This document shows, piece by piece, positions 38,004-49,146 of a stretch of 64,000 nt of DNA. The DNA is from Algiphilus sp965216485 (lineage in GTDB: Bacteria; Pseudomonadota; Gammaproteobacteria; Nevskiales; Nevskiaceae). Under the pieces are notes generated by a model. That model was given only the letters and a program-made list of their open reading frames with translations. It was not told the origin of the DNA and did not search any database. A program made the position numbers and the translations under genes. Positions within the stretch are counted from its first letter, which is position 1. Every line of letters starts with the position of its first letter. The stretch covers positions 2,232,001-2,296,000 of the forward strand of contig NZ_OZ244162.1 of assembly GCF_965216485.1 (NCBI RefSeq), read 5' to 3'.

Positions 38004-38578
38004 CCTTTCCCGTGGATGGCTTGCATCCAGAACAGCAGATCGTCCATGACGCCAGCGACCGCCTCCTGGTTCTTGCTGTCACGCAGCGCACCCTGGGCAT
38101 CAAAGGCATCGCCTGCCTTGGCGAGGGCGAACTGGCGGGGCACCACCATTGCGGAGAGATTGCCCAGAATCTCTCGCACGTGACGCAGGCCGCGCAAACC
38201 ACCCAGCCCGCCCGGAGAAGCGGCCAGCAGCGCCATCGGTCGCCGCTGGAAGCAGGCCGGCGCAGGCAGCGCATCATCGGGCCGGGAGACCCAGTCGATC
38301 ACGTTCTTGAGCAGCGGCGTCACGGAACCGTTGTATTCCGGACAGGCCCACACGATCCCGTCAGCGGCGTGAAAGGACGCCTTGAGCGCCCGCGCCTGTT
38401 CCGGCAGGCCCGAGGCCGATTCCAGGTCCTGGTCCATCAGGGGCAAGGCTCTTAGGTCGGAAGGCGCAATACGCATGACGTCGATGTCGCGCGCTGCGAG
38501 CTCTGCGGCCGCAACCTCAAGCAGAGCCGTGTTGAACGACGCCGCCCGCGCCGAGCCACTCAAACAAAGGACCTTCAT
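38000..38578 (-). CDS. NADPH-dependent FMN reductase family protein
   Basis: The 192-residue flavodoxin-like protein has the FMN phosphate-binding loop LSGSARAASFN near residues 6-16 and the family segment PEYNGSVTPLLKNVIDWVSRP. Relatives (ChrR, YieF, ArsH-like) reduce quinones, chromate or other acceptors using NAD(P)H. The exact acceptor cannot be told. It is third in the operon, overlapping the hydrolase gene. Confidence 0.88.
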   Translation of the reverse strand: MKVLCLSGSARAASFNTALLEVAAAELAARDIDVMRIAPSDLRALPLMDQDLESASGLPEQARALKASFHAADGIVWACPEYNGSVTPLLKNVIDWVSRPDDALPAPACFQRRPMALLAASPGGLGGLRGLRHVREILGNLSAMVVPRQFALAKAGDAFDAQGALRDSKNQEAVAGVMDDLLFWMQAIHGKG

Positions 38579-38582
38579 GGAA

Positions 38583-38885
38583 TCACCCCACTCCCAGCAT
38601 GTTCAGACCAACAAAGAGCACTACCAACGACACGCCCCAGCCCGCCACCTGATGCGCCGGCCAGAAGGGCCAGCGGCGCTGCAGCGAGCGCACACACACG
38701 CCTCCCGCCAAGGCCAGCATGCCCGAGAGCAGCACAACGCGAAGCACCCCAATGAGGGTGCTTTGGTATTTGGGGAACTCGTCGACCCAGAAGGCGAGCA
38801 GGATGGCCACTACCGACAAGGTCACGACGAAAGTCACGCCAAAGGCGAGCAGCACCACATTGGCAATCTGGAGGTATCGCAGCAC
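38583..38885 (-). CDS. Small inner-membrane protein of unknown function
   Basis: The 100-residue protein has three hydrophobic segments (about 7-31, 44-64 and 80-98) and no soluble domain, so it is an integral membrane protein. It starts with GTG at 38885 immediately after the stop of the upstream gene and ends four bases before the FMN reductase gene. I do not recognise a family. Confidence 0.7.
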   Translation of the reverse strand: MLRYLQIANVVLLAFGVTFVVTLSVVAILLAFWVDEFPKYQSTLIGVLRVVLLSGMLALAGGVCVRSLQRRWPFWPAHQVAGWGVSLVVLFVGLNMLGVG

Positions 38886-39245
38886 TTAGCCTTTTCCTGA
38901 GTCATCATCGCCATCCGCACTGCGCACCCAGGAACGAATAGCTAACCAACGCGCAGCGGGGAGAATTTCCGCCCGAACCTTGGGCAGAGAGGCCCCGGCG
39001 CGCGCAAACAGCATCGTGAATTGCCGCGCGATGCGGTCGCGGTAACGGAAGACGCTGCCCACCATCGGGATCGCACGGTCGTTCAGCATGGTGATCTGGT
39101 CGTCTGGTTCGTCCCCGAACCGAAAGGCCAAGGTCAGACGCACTTCAAGCGGATTATCCCGTTCCCGTTGGCGGCGTGCGGCGCGACGACTCGCTAGACT
39201 GGATGACTGGCCGGACTTCGGCTTCGTCTCCTTTTTTCTCGCCAT
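38886..39245 (-). CDS. Small basic protein of unknown function
   Basis: The 119-residue protein has a strongly basic, Ser-rich N-terminus (about residues 1-30), suggesting nucleic-acid or membrane contact, then a compact part with VRLTLAFRFGDEPDD and a Trp-containing end. No domain is recognised. It is the first gene of the four-gene operon, and starts 14 bases from the divergent hydrolase gene. Confidence 0.62.
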   Translation of the reverse strand: MARKKETKPKSGQSSSLASRRAARRQRERDNPLEVRLTLAFRFGDEPDDQITMLNDRAIPMVGSVFRYRDRIARQFTMLFARAGASLPKVRAEILPAARWLAIRSWVRSADGDDDSGKG

Positions 39246-39259
39246 CGAGATCTCCTCCC

Positions 39260-39781
39260 ATGCCCGATTCCGCCCCCCTGATCTGCTTCAACCACGGCAA
39301 GGAAAGCGGGCCGTGGGGCACCAAGATCAAGCGGCTGGCGGATGTCGCCCGCGACCACGGCTTCGCCGTGGTGTCGCCGGATTATACGCATACCTTTGAT
39401 CCCCACGAGCGCCTGCAGCAGCTTGTGGAATCAAGGCCTGAAGGCCATCCCCTGGTGATGGTCGGATCAAGCATGGGCGGCTATGTAGCAGCGCACGCCT
39501 GCGCGCAGCTGGACGTGGATGCGCTCTTCCTGCTCGCGCCCGCGCTCTACTTTCCTGCCTGGCCAGAAGAGCCCACCGCCATACCGGAGCACTGCGAAGT
39601 GCTGCACGGGCTGCACGACGACATCGTTCCGCCACAAGTGGCCGATCGCTTCTGTCAACGCCATGGCGCAACACTGCGCTGGCTGGACGCGGGACACGCC
39701 CTCAACGAGCGCCTCGACGAAGTTGCCGAGCACTTCGCGCGCTTCATCGCACCCCTGACGACGGCGCCCGTGAGGGGCTGA
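39260..39781 (+). CDS. Small alpha/beta hydrolase (YqiA/UPF0227-like)
   Basis: The 173-residue protein is a compact alpha/beta hydrolase: nucleophile elbow GSSMGGYVA, acid in LHGLHDDIVP, and late His in LDAGHALNERL. It lacks a signal peptide and a lid. Size and fold resemble the YqiA esterases, although the early motif ICFNHGKESGPWG is distinctive. The ATG at 39260 is chosen; the frame is open upstream but would overlap the divergent gene. Substrate unknown. Confidence 0.8.
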   Translation: MPDSAPLICFNHGKESGPWGTKIKRLADVARDHGFAVVSPDYTHTFDPHERLQQLVESRPEGHPLVMVGSSMGGYVAAHACAQLDVDALFLLAPALYFPAWPEEPTAIPEHCEVLHGLHDDIVPPQVADRFCQRHGATLRWLDAGHALNERLDEVAEHFARFIAPLTTAPVRG

Positions 39782-39787
39782 GAACGC

Positions 39788-40240
39788 TTAGAGGAGCGGA
39801 CTGACCTGGTAGGCCGCCACGAATGCCTCAGGCTGGCGACGCGGCCGCCCCGTGGTCATATCGACACAAGCCCACTGCGTCCGCGCATTCATCACCGCGC
39901 GCCCATCCGACAGACGGATGATGCGGTAGCCGCGCCACATCGTGACTCGGCCATCGTTTTCCTCGATCCAGGTGCCAACGATCAGCGTATCGTCAAGAAA
40001 ACTGGGCGCCAGATAGTCGAGCTCATGCCGCCGTGCCACGCAACCTGCACCAATGCGATGGTAAGCCGCCATATCCAGGCCCAAGGCACAGGTGTGCGAC
40101 CACGCGCACTGCTCGAGCCAACGCAGATAGGAGACGTTATTGGTGTGGTCGAAGGCGTCGATGTCGTCGACGCCTACCCGCACTTCAATGCAGTGCGGGC
40201 TGGCCACGGGCCATGACAGGGCTGCAGCGGTATCGTCCAT
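39788..40240 (-). CDS. Hotdog-fold acyl-CoA thioesterase (FadM/YbgC type)
   Basis: The 150-residue protein matches the 4-hydroxybenzoyl-CoA thioesterase fold with the signature DDIDAFDHTNNVSYLRWLEQ near residues 24-43, where the Asp acts in catalysis. Such enzymes hydrolyse acyl-CoAs of varied length. The ATG at 40240 gives the family start; the frame is open further upstream into the divergent oxoprolinase gene and is not used. It converges with the preceding hydrolase, six bases between stops. Confidence 0.82.
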   Translation of the reverse strand: MDDTAAALSWPVASPHCIEVRVGVDDIDAFDHTNNVSYLRWLEQCAWSHTCALGLDMAAYHRIGAGCVARRHELDYLAPSFLDDTLIVGTWIEENDGRVTMWRGYRIIRLSDGRAVMNARTQWACVDMTTGRPRRQPEAFVAAYQVSPLL

Positions 40241-40300
40241 CACCCGATTATGCGACAGCACAGGCTTGCCAGCACGCCTCCGCGCCCCTAGCGTTGTGTC

Positions 40301-43300
40301 ATGCAGAGCCATTCCTCGACCGGTCCCGCCCATCGCGACGGCTGGCGCATACACGCTGATCGCGGCGGCACCTTCACCGATCTCATCGGGATCGCCCCGG
40401 ATGGAAGCCGCCACACGCACAAGCTGCTGAGCCACGCGCCCGGGCAGTACGAAGACGCCGTCATCGCCGGCATCCGTGCATTGCTTGGCCTGTCAGCAGA
40501 TGCCGCTATCCCCGCGGGCAGAGTGGCGGAATTGCGCCTGGGCACCACGGTCACCACCAACGCCCTGCTGGAAGGACACCACAGCCCCTGTGCGCTGTTG
40601 ATCAATACCGGCTTCGAGGATCTACTGGCAATTGGCGATCAGGCGCGCGACGACATCTTCGCGCTGGCCATCCCGCCGCGCAGCGCGCTGTGCGCACGGG
40701 TTGCGGGCGTAGCCACACGTCGGGCCGCCGACGGCCAATGCCTGGCGCCACTGGACCACCATGCCCTGCAGACGACCCTGCAGCGCCTGCGTGACGACGG
40801 CATTGACAGTCTCGCCATTGCCCTCATGCACGGCGCCCAGTATCCGGACGAGGAGCAGGCCATCGCCGTGGCGGCGCGCGACGCTGGCTTCGCTCATATC
40901 TGCTGCAGCCATTGGGTCTCGAACGAGGCAGGCTTGCTGGCACGGACCCAGACCACGGTGGTCGAGGCGGCGCTGGCCCCCATCCTGCGGCGCTATACCC
41001 AACGCCTGGCGGCCCAGTTGCCCGGCGCACGCATCCGCTTCATGCAGTCCGACGGCAACCTGGCCGATGCCGCGCATTTCACAGCACGCAACAGCATTTT
41101 CTCCGGCCCCGCCGGCGGTGTGATCGGCGCCACCCGCGTCGCCGCCGCCAGTGGCATACAACGCATTGTCGGCCTCGACATGGGGGGAACCTCCACGGAC
41201 GTCTTTCACGCAAAAGGCCATGCGCCTGTACGCAGCAGCGTGACCGTCGCCGGACAGGAGGTACGCGCCCCCGCACTGGACCTGCATACGGTGGCTGCTG
41301 GCGGCGGCTCACAGATCTTCCATGATGGGGCGCGCATGCGCGTCGGCCCGGAGTCGGCGGGTGCGGATCCCGGTCCCGCTTGTTACGGCCGCGGCGGTCC
41401 GGCGACGATCACGGATGCCAATCTTCTGCTCGGACGTATCTACGGCGAAGGCTTCGCCCCGGTGTTCGGGCCGCAGGGCAACGCCCCTCTCGATGTCGGG
41501 CGCGCTGAAGCCGCCTTTGCCAAGCTACTGGGGGAAGGCGCCGACCCCGCCAGCATTCGCAACGCTGCGCTCGGTGCGCTGCGTCTGGCGGTGGAGCAGA
41601 TGGCTGGCGCTGTGCGACGCATCAGCGTTGCGCGCGGCGTGGATATCGGCGCGCACTGTCTGGTTGCCTTTGGCGGCGCCGGCGGACAGCACGCCTGCGA
41701 CGTAGCCGACGCACTGGGCATGCAGGAAGTCCTGCTGCCGCAGCGTGCCAGCGTCCTGTCCGCCCTGGGTGTGGGCATGGCGGCGCTGGGTGTCACCGTG
41801 GATGCCGCCATCGATGCGCCGCTGGATGCCAGCAGCGTGGCACATGCCGTCGCGGCGTGGCCGGCGCTTCAGACACGCGCCAAAACCCTGCTGGCGGAGC
41901 AGGACACCACGATGGTGCAGCAAAACGCGGTTCTGCGCCTGCATTACGAGCGCGCCGAGACCGTTCTTGAAATCCCCTTTGACGGCGAGGGCACTGCCGC
42001 CGAACTGATCGAAGCTTTTCACGCCGCGCATCACCGGGACGTCGGATTTTCAGACCCCGCACGCGGTATCCATGTGGTTGGTCTGCGGCTACGCGCCCAG
42101 GATGAAGGACAGCCTGTGGGAGCGGAGGCCGCGCCGCAGAAGCGGAAGCAGCTCGGCACGCAGCCGATGATGCTGGCCGATGGGCAATGGCATCCGGTCC
42201 CCGTCTACCAATGGTTGGACGAGGAGGCGGTCGAGGGTCCGGCTCTGGTCCTGCTGGCCCAGTCGAATCTGGTATTGCCGCGGGGCTGGAGCGCCCGCGC
42301 CGATACGCACGGCATCCACGCTCGACGCAGCAAGCCGCCCTTGGTCAACGAGCACACGGCCGCGGCCGCCCGCCTCGAGCTGTTCAACCATCGGTTCATG
42401 CAGATTGCCTGTGAGATGGGCGATGCTCTGCAGCGTAGTGCCCACTCGGTCAATGTGCGCAACCGCCTGGATTACTCATGCGCCCTGTTTGATGACAAGG
42501 GTCATCTGGTGGCCAATGCGCCCCATATCCCGGTCCATCTGGGCTCGATGAGCGCCGCCGTACAGGCGATATCGCAGCAGCTGGCCGCGCGTGGCGAGCA
42601 TTGGGAAGCCGACACCGCCTGGTTGATCAATGATCCCTACACCGGTGGCACGCATCTTCCCGATCTCACCTTGATCATGCCGGTCTTCGCCACAGCGCAG
42701 GACATGCCAATGGCCTTCGTGGCCGCACGCGCACACCACGCCGACGTGGGCGGCGTCAGCCCCGGTTCCATGCCTGCCTCCAGTAACACCATCGAGGAAG
42801 AAGGCATCCGTATCGCCGGTTTGCGCGTCGTGCGTGACGGCGTCCTGGATGAGGATTTGCTGCGCGCCACCTTGACGCAAGGTCGCTACCCGGCGCGCAA
42901 TCCGGAAGCAAACCTCGCGGACTTGCGCGCGCAGCTTGCCTCCTGCGTGCGGGGCGTACGGCTGGTGCAATCGCTGTGCACGCAGCATGGCGTGGAGATG
43001 GTCAGGGAACAGATGCAGCAGGTCCAGGATTACGCGGCGCAGGCGGTGGCCGAGTTCTTGCCCGCGCTGCCCTGCAGTCAGCACAGCGTGGACATGGATG
43101 ATGGCCAACGCATCCAGTTGGCCACCCAGGTCCGTGACGGCTGCCTGCATATTGACTTCGCTGGCACCAGCCCGCCCGATGCCGGCAATGCCAATGCCCC
43201 GCTCCCGGTGGTGCGCGCGGCGGTGATGTACGCGCTGCGCTGCATCATCGACGCCCCGCTACCGTTGAACGAGGGCTTTCTTCGTCATGTTGCCCTCTCG

Positions 43301-43912
43301 GTGCCGGAACCCTCGCTGCTGGCACCGCAGCCGCCGGCCGCCGTGGTCGCCGGCAATGTGGAGACCTCCCAGGCGGTCACGGATGCGCTGCTCGCTGCCT
43401 TCGGCGCCATGGCCGAGTCGCAGGGCACGATGAACAACATCAGCTTCGGCAACGCGCGCTATCAGTACTATGAAACGCTGTGCGGTGGTGCCGGCGCCGG
43501 GCCCGGCTTCGACGGTGCAAGCGCCGTGCACACCCACATGACCAATTCGCGCATCACCGACCCTGAAATCATTGAGCGCCAGCAACCGGTGCGCGTCGAG
43601 TCCTTCGGCATACGCCGGCACAGCGGCGGTCAAGGCCGCTGGCACGGAGGCGATGGGGTACGCCGCGTGCTTCGCTTTCTCGAGCCGGTCGATCTCGCCG
43701 TGATCAGCAATCGACGCCGGCATCCAGCGCACGGCATGGGCGGGGGCGGCGACGGTCAGCCCGGTGAGAACTGGCGCATCGCGCCCAACGGCGACCGGGA
43801 AGCCTTGCCCGCCCGCGTACGACTGCAGATGGACGCAGACAGCTGCCTTGAGATCCTGACGCCCGGAGGCGGCGGCTGGGGACCGCCGGGCAGCGACGAG
43901 CCGACTGCATGA
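40301..43912 (+). CDS. 5-oxoprolinase / hydantoinase AB fusion
   Basis: The 1203-residue protein fuses a HyuA-type ATP-binding half and a HyuB-type half, the layout of eukaryote-like ATP-dependent 5-oxoprolinase. HyuA motifs include DRGGTFTDLIG near the start, FSGPAGGVIGA and DMGGTSTDVF. The HyuB half begins near residue 690 with LFNHRFMQIACEMG and includes NDPYTGGTHLPD and a Gly-rich end GGGGWGPPG. It would open 5-oxoproline to glutamate using ATP; hydantoin substrates cannot be excluded. Its stop overlaps the next gene (ATGA). Confidence 0.9.
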   Translation: MQSHSSTGPAHRDGWRIHADRGGTFTDLIGIAPDGSRHTHKLLSHAPGQYEDAVIAGIRALLGLSADAAIPAGRVAELRLGTTVTTNALLEGHHSPCALLINTGFEDLLAIGDQARDDIFALAIPPRSALCARVAGVATRRAADGQCLAPLDHHALQTTLQRLRDDGIDSLAIALMHGAQYPDEEQAIAVAARDAGFAHICCSHWVSNEAGLLARTQTTVVEAALAPILRRYTQRLAAQLPGARIRFMQSDGNLADAAHFTARNSIFSGPAGGVIGATRVAAASGIQRIVGLDMGGTSTDVFHAKGHAPVRSSVTVAGQEVRAPALDLHTVAAGGGSQIFHDGARMRVGPESAGADPGPACYGRGGPATITDANLLLGRIYGEGFAPVFGPQGNAPLDVGRAEAAFAKLLGEGADPASIRNAALGALRLAVEQMAGAVRRISVARGVDIGAHCLVAFGGAGGQHACDVADALGMQEVLLPQRASVLSALGVGMAALGVTVDAAIDAPLDASSVAHAVAAWPALQTRAKTLLAEQDTTMVQQNAVLRLHYERAETVLEIPFDGEGTAAELIEAFHAAHHRDVGFSDPARGIHVVGLRLRAQDEGQPVGAEAAPQKRKQLGTQPMMLADGQWHPVPVYQWLDEEAVEGPALVLLAQSNLVLPRGWSARADTHGIHARRSKPPLVNEHTAAAARLELFNHRFMQIACEMGDALQRSAHSVNVRNRLDYSCALFDDKGHLVANAPHIPVHLGSMSAAVQAISQQLAARGEHWEADTAWLINDPYTGGTHLPDLTLIMPVFATAQDMPMAFVAARAHHADVGGVSPGSMPASSNTIEEEGIRIAGLRVVRDGVLDEDLLRATLTQGRYPARNPEANLADLRAQLASCVRGVRLVQSLCTQHGVEMVREQMQQVQDYAAQAVAEFLPALPCSQHSVDMDDGQRIQLATQVRDGCLHIDFAGTSPPDAGNANAPLPVVRAAVMYALRCIIDAPLPLNEGFLRHVALSVPEPSLLAPQPPAAVVAGNVETSQAVTDALLAAFGAMAESQGTMNNISFGNARYQYYETLCGGAGAGPGFDGASAVHTHMTNSRITDPEIIERQQPVRVESFGIRRHSGGQGRWHGGDGVRRVLRFLEPVDLAVISNRRRHPAHGMGGGGDGQPGENWRIAPNGDREALPARVRLQMDADSCLEILTPGGGGWGPPGSDEPTA

Positions 43913-45198
43913 AGCGTCGCCGCCTGCTTCAGGTCGGGGCTGCCGGCGCGCTGCTCGCTGGCGGCCTTGCCTGGCTGCGGCCTGCGGATCGTTCGGCCCC
44001 CCACACGTCCTATTTCTCGCGCTTGCAGCGCATGCTGCAGCACGACGGTCCTGGTACCGCCTGCCTGGTGCTCGATCTGGACCGGGTCAACCACAATCTG
44101 ATCGCGCTGCGCGACACGATGCCGCCGCAGATGGCCTATCGCCTGGTTGCCAAGTCATTGCCCTGTACGGATCTCATCGAACAGGTGCTCGCCACGATGC
44201 GATCGCGGCGCATCATGACTTTCCATCAACCCTTCACCAACCAGCTGGCACGCGATTTCCCCGATGCCGATCTGCTGCTCGGCAAGCCGATGCCGGTGGA
44301 TGCGGCGGCCACCTTCTACGAGCGCCTGCGCCCGAGCATCTTCGACCCGCAGATGCAGCTGCAGTGGCTGATCGACTCGCCGAACCGATTGCGGGCCTAT
44401 CGCGATCTGGCGCAGCAGCTCGATGTCCGGATGCGGATCAATATCGAGATCGACGTCGGACTGCGGCGCGGCGGCGTCGCTGACGATGCCAGCTTCATCC
44501 AGTTGCTGCGCATGCTGCGCGACCACAGTCAGCATCTGCGCTTCGCGGGTCTGATGGGCTACGACGCCCACGTCATGCGCATGCCGGCCATTTTTGGCAG
44601 CCCGGAATCACTGCAGCAACGAGCGCATGCGCGCTATGCCCACTTCCTTGGGCTGCTTCGTCGGCACGGCAGCGATCTGCTCACGATGAACCAGGACCTG
44701 CCGCTGGTCTTCAACACCGCGGGCAGCCTCAACTATCAATTGCACGCCTCCGGCAGTCCGGCCAACGAGGTCGCGGTTGGAAGCGCGCTGGTCAAGCCTT
44801 CCGATTTCGATACCGACGCCCTGGCCCCCTTCCAGAGTGCACTCCACATCGCCGCTCCCGTACTCAAGACGGCAAGCGGGCTTCGTCTGCCCGGAATGGA
44901 GTGGGCGGATGCTTTCGCGCCAATCCTCGACCCCAATCTCGCCCATACCCACTTCATCTACGGTGGCAATTGGATGGCAACGCCGGAATCTCCAGCGGGA
45001 CTGCAGCCGAATCCGTGGTACGGACACAGCAGCAATCAGCAGATGCTCAACGGCGGTGATGCAGCCCGACTGCGATCTGGGGACTATGTCTTCCTCCGTC
45101 CTACGCAGTCCGAGGCCCTGATGCTGCAATTCGGTCCGCTGGTCGTGGTGCAGGCCGGGGCCATCATCGACCGATGGCCCGTTTTGTCCGCAAGCTAG
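43909..45198 (+). CDS. Tat-exported PLP enzyme, alanine racemase/DSD1-like
   Basis: The 429-residue protein opens with a twin-arginine signal (KRRRLLQ then a hydrophobic run to about residue 23), predicting export of a folded, cofactor-loaded enzyme. The rest resembles fold-type III PLP proteins of the D-threonine aldolase/D-serine dehydratase (DSD1) group: the Schiff-base Lys is likely Lys82 in YRLVAKS, and the C-terminal part has HSSNQQML, which resembles the metal-binding segment. It is translationally coupled to the 5-oxoprolinase. Substrate is unknown; a D-amino acid or hydroxyamino acid is likely. Confidence 0.77.
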   Translation: MKRRRLLQVGAAGALLAGGLAWLRPADRSAPHTSYFSRLQRMLQHDGPGTACLVLDLDRVNHNLIALRDTMPPQMAYRLVAKSLPCTDLIEQVLATMRSRRIMTFHQPFTNQLARDFPDADLLLGKPMPVDAAATFYERLRPSIFDPQMQLQWLIDSPNRLRAYRDLAQQLDVRMRINIEIDVGLRRGGVADDASFIQLLRMLRDHSQHLRFAGLMGYDAHVMRMPAIFGSPESLQQRAHARYAHFLGLLRRHGSDLLTMNQDLPLVFNTAGSLNYQLHASGSPANEVAVGSALVKPSDFDTDALAPFQSALHIAAPVLKTASGLRLPGMEWADAFAPILDPNLAHTHFIYGGNWMATPESPAGLQPNPWYGHSSNQQMLNGGDAARLRSGDYVFLRPTQSEALMLQFGPLVVVQAGAIIDRWPVLSAS

Positions 45199-45251
45199 GC
45201 CGCGCGCCTCGACAAAGTGCCGGACGGGCTGCATCTCCGGCGTGGGCAGAG

Positions 45252-45279
45252 TACAATCCAGACTAAATCGGTTTGGATT
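45252..45279 (+). promoter_or_regulatory. suf operon promoter and inverted-repeat operator
   Basis: A TACAAT -10 hexamer (45252-45257) overlaps an inverted repeat with arms AATCCA (45255-45260) and TGGATT (45274-45279), 13 bases apart, ending six bases before the regulator's ATG. This layout suits autorepression by the Rrf2 protein encoded next. No strong -35 is visible. Confidence 0.55.
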
Positions 45280-45285
45280 AACGCC

Positions 45286-45750
45286 ATGCGCCTAGGCAAA
45301 CTCACAGACTATGCAACGGTCATATTGACGGAGATGGCGCGCGAGCCCACGCGCCGGCAATCGGCCGTGGAACTCGCCAATCTCACGCATGTGGCGGCGC
45401 CGACCGTGTCCAAGCTGCTGCGCCAACTCGCCCAGGTGGGCCTGGTGGAAGCGACGCGCGGCGCGCACGGCGGCTACCGCCTGGCGCGGCGCCCGGAGAA
45501 GATCACGATCGCCGAGATCGTTGCCGCGCTTGAAGGGCCCATTGCCCTCACAACGTGCAGCGACGGGGCGGACTCCTGCCCCATCGACGACCACTGCGGC
45601 GTACGCACCAACTGGTCGCGCATCAGTGACGCCATTGAACGGGCGCTGGCCGCCGTCACCTTGGCGGACATGGTCGCCCCGTTGTCCGACACCGAATTCC
45701 CTTTGCGTCGCTTCGATGCGCCGCAAACCCGTCAAACCGCTGGAGCCTGA
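45286..45750 (+). CDS. sufR: Rrf2-family SUF operon regulator
   Basis: The 154-residue protein is an Rrf2/IscR-type regulator that senses Fe-S status and controls the suf genes behind it. It has a winged helix (LTHVAAPTVSKLLRQL) and three cluster-ligand cysteines, Cys91, Cys98 and Cys104, spaced as in IscR. The ATG at 45286 gives the standard MRLGKLTDYA start. The name sufR is used loosely: this is the Xanthomonas-type SUF regulator, not the cyanobacterial SufR. It is one base away from sufB. Confidence 0.9.
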   Translation: MRLGKLTDYATVILTEMAREPTRRQSAVELANLTHVAAPTVSKLLRQLAQVGLVEATRGAHGGYRLARRPEKITIAEIVAALEGPIALTTCSDGADSCPIDDHCGVRTNWSRISDAIERALAAVTLADMVAPLSDTEFPLRRFDAPQTRQTAGA

Positions 45751-45751
45751 C

Positions 45752-47200
<1,449 letters not shown>

Positions 47201-47227
47201 GCCACCCGCGCAGGCAAAGGAAACATA

Positions 47228-47970
<743 letters not shown>

Positions 47971-47974
<4 letters not shown>

Positions 47975-49146
47975 GCCTGACCGAACGCCTCCAACCCCTG
48001 TTCGATCATCTGCCGGAGGACCAGCGCGCCGCGCGTGGCGCCTTTTGGCAGCGGCTGCGTGACGAGGGCTTTCCCGGCAAGAAGCACGAGCGCTGGCGCT
48101 TCACGGACCTGCCCGGCGCCCTGCCGGACGCGCTCCGACCGGCCGAGCCGGCCGAGCTAAGCCTGCCCGAGGTCGAAGGCTTGCGGCGCGTCGCCTTCAT
48201 CAATGGCGTAGCCGATGGCCTGGATGCCGCCGAGCTGAGAACGGAACCCGCCTCCAGCGTCCATGACGCCAGCGACTTGGTCAATGCCGCGCTGGCCACT
48301 AGCGGCCTGCACTGGGCACCCGGCGCTGAGGCTAGCCCGCTCCACCTGTGCACGCGCACCACAACGGGTTCGGTCCACTTGCGCCACCGCGTCGAGGTTC
48401 CAGCCCAGGTACAGGCACAGTTGTTCTGGGACGACGTAGTCGAAGGCGACGCCGACTTCGTGACGCAGAGCCTGGAGATCGTGCTCGCCGAGGGGGCGTC
48501 TCTCATTCTCGCGCGCCGACATGCCAACACGGCGCGTGGCCCTGCCCTGCTGCGCACCGAGGCATGGCTGGCACGCGATGCGCAATTGCAGCTCACGGGC
48601 TTCGATGCCGGCAGCGCATTGTCGCGTCACAACCTGCATGTGCGACTCGACGAAGCCGGCGCAAAGGCGCAGGTGCACGGCGTCTTCGCACCCTGGGCAC
48701 ACGGCCATATCGATACCTTTGCCACGGTCGAGCATGCCGCCGCGGATACCGGCAGTCGCCTGCAGTTCCGCGGCCTCGGCATGGACAAGGGGGTGGGTGT
48801 GCTGACCGGCCGGGTGCATGTACACCGCGACGCACAGCGTATCGATTCCAACCAGCAGCTTGGCAGCCTGTTGCTGTCGCCGCGCGCTCAGGTCAACGCC
48901 AAGCCCGAACTGGAAATCTATGCCGACGACGTGCAGTGCGCGCACGGCAACGCCATCGGACAGATTGACGAGGACGCGCTCTACTATCTGCAGACGCGCG
49001 GGGTGCCCTACGCCGAGGCACGCGCCCTGCTCATCGGCGCTTATGCAGCGGAAACGCTGCATGTCCCGGCCATGCCGGCTGTGGAAAAGGCACTCATGGC
49101 GGGTCTCGACCGTGCTCTCGAGCACGCCGACTGGAGCCTGACATGA
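47971..49146 (+). CDS. sufD: SUF scaffold subunit SufD
   Basis: SufD pairs with SufB and aids iron entry. The 391-residue protein has the conserved segment CAHGNAIGQIDEDALYYLQTRG with the key His, and a beta-helix core. The start overlaps sufC and the stop overlaps sufS by four bases each. Confidence 0.95.
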
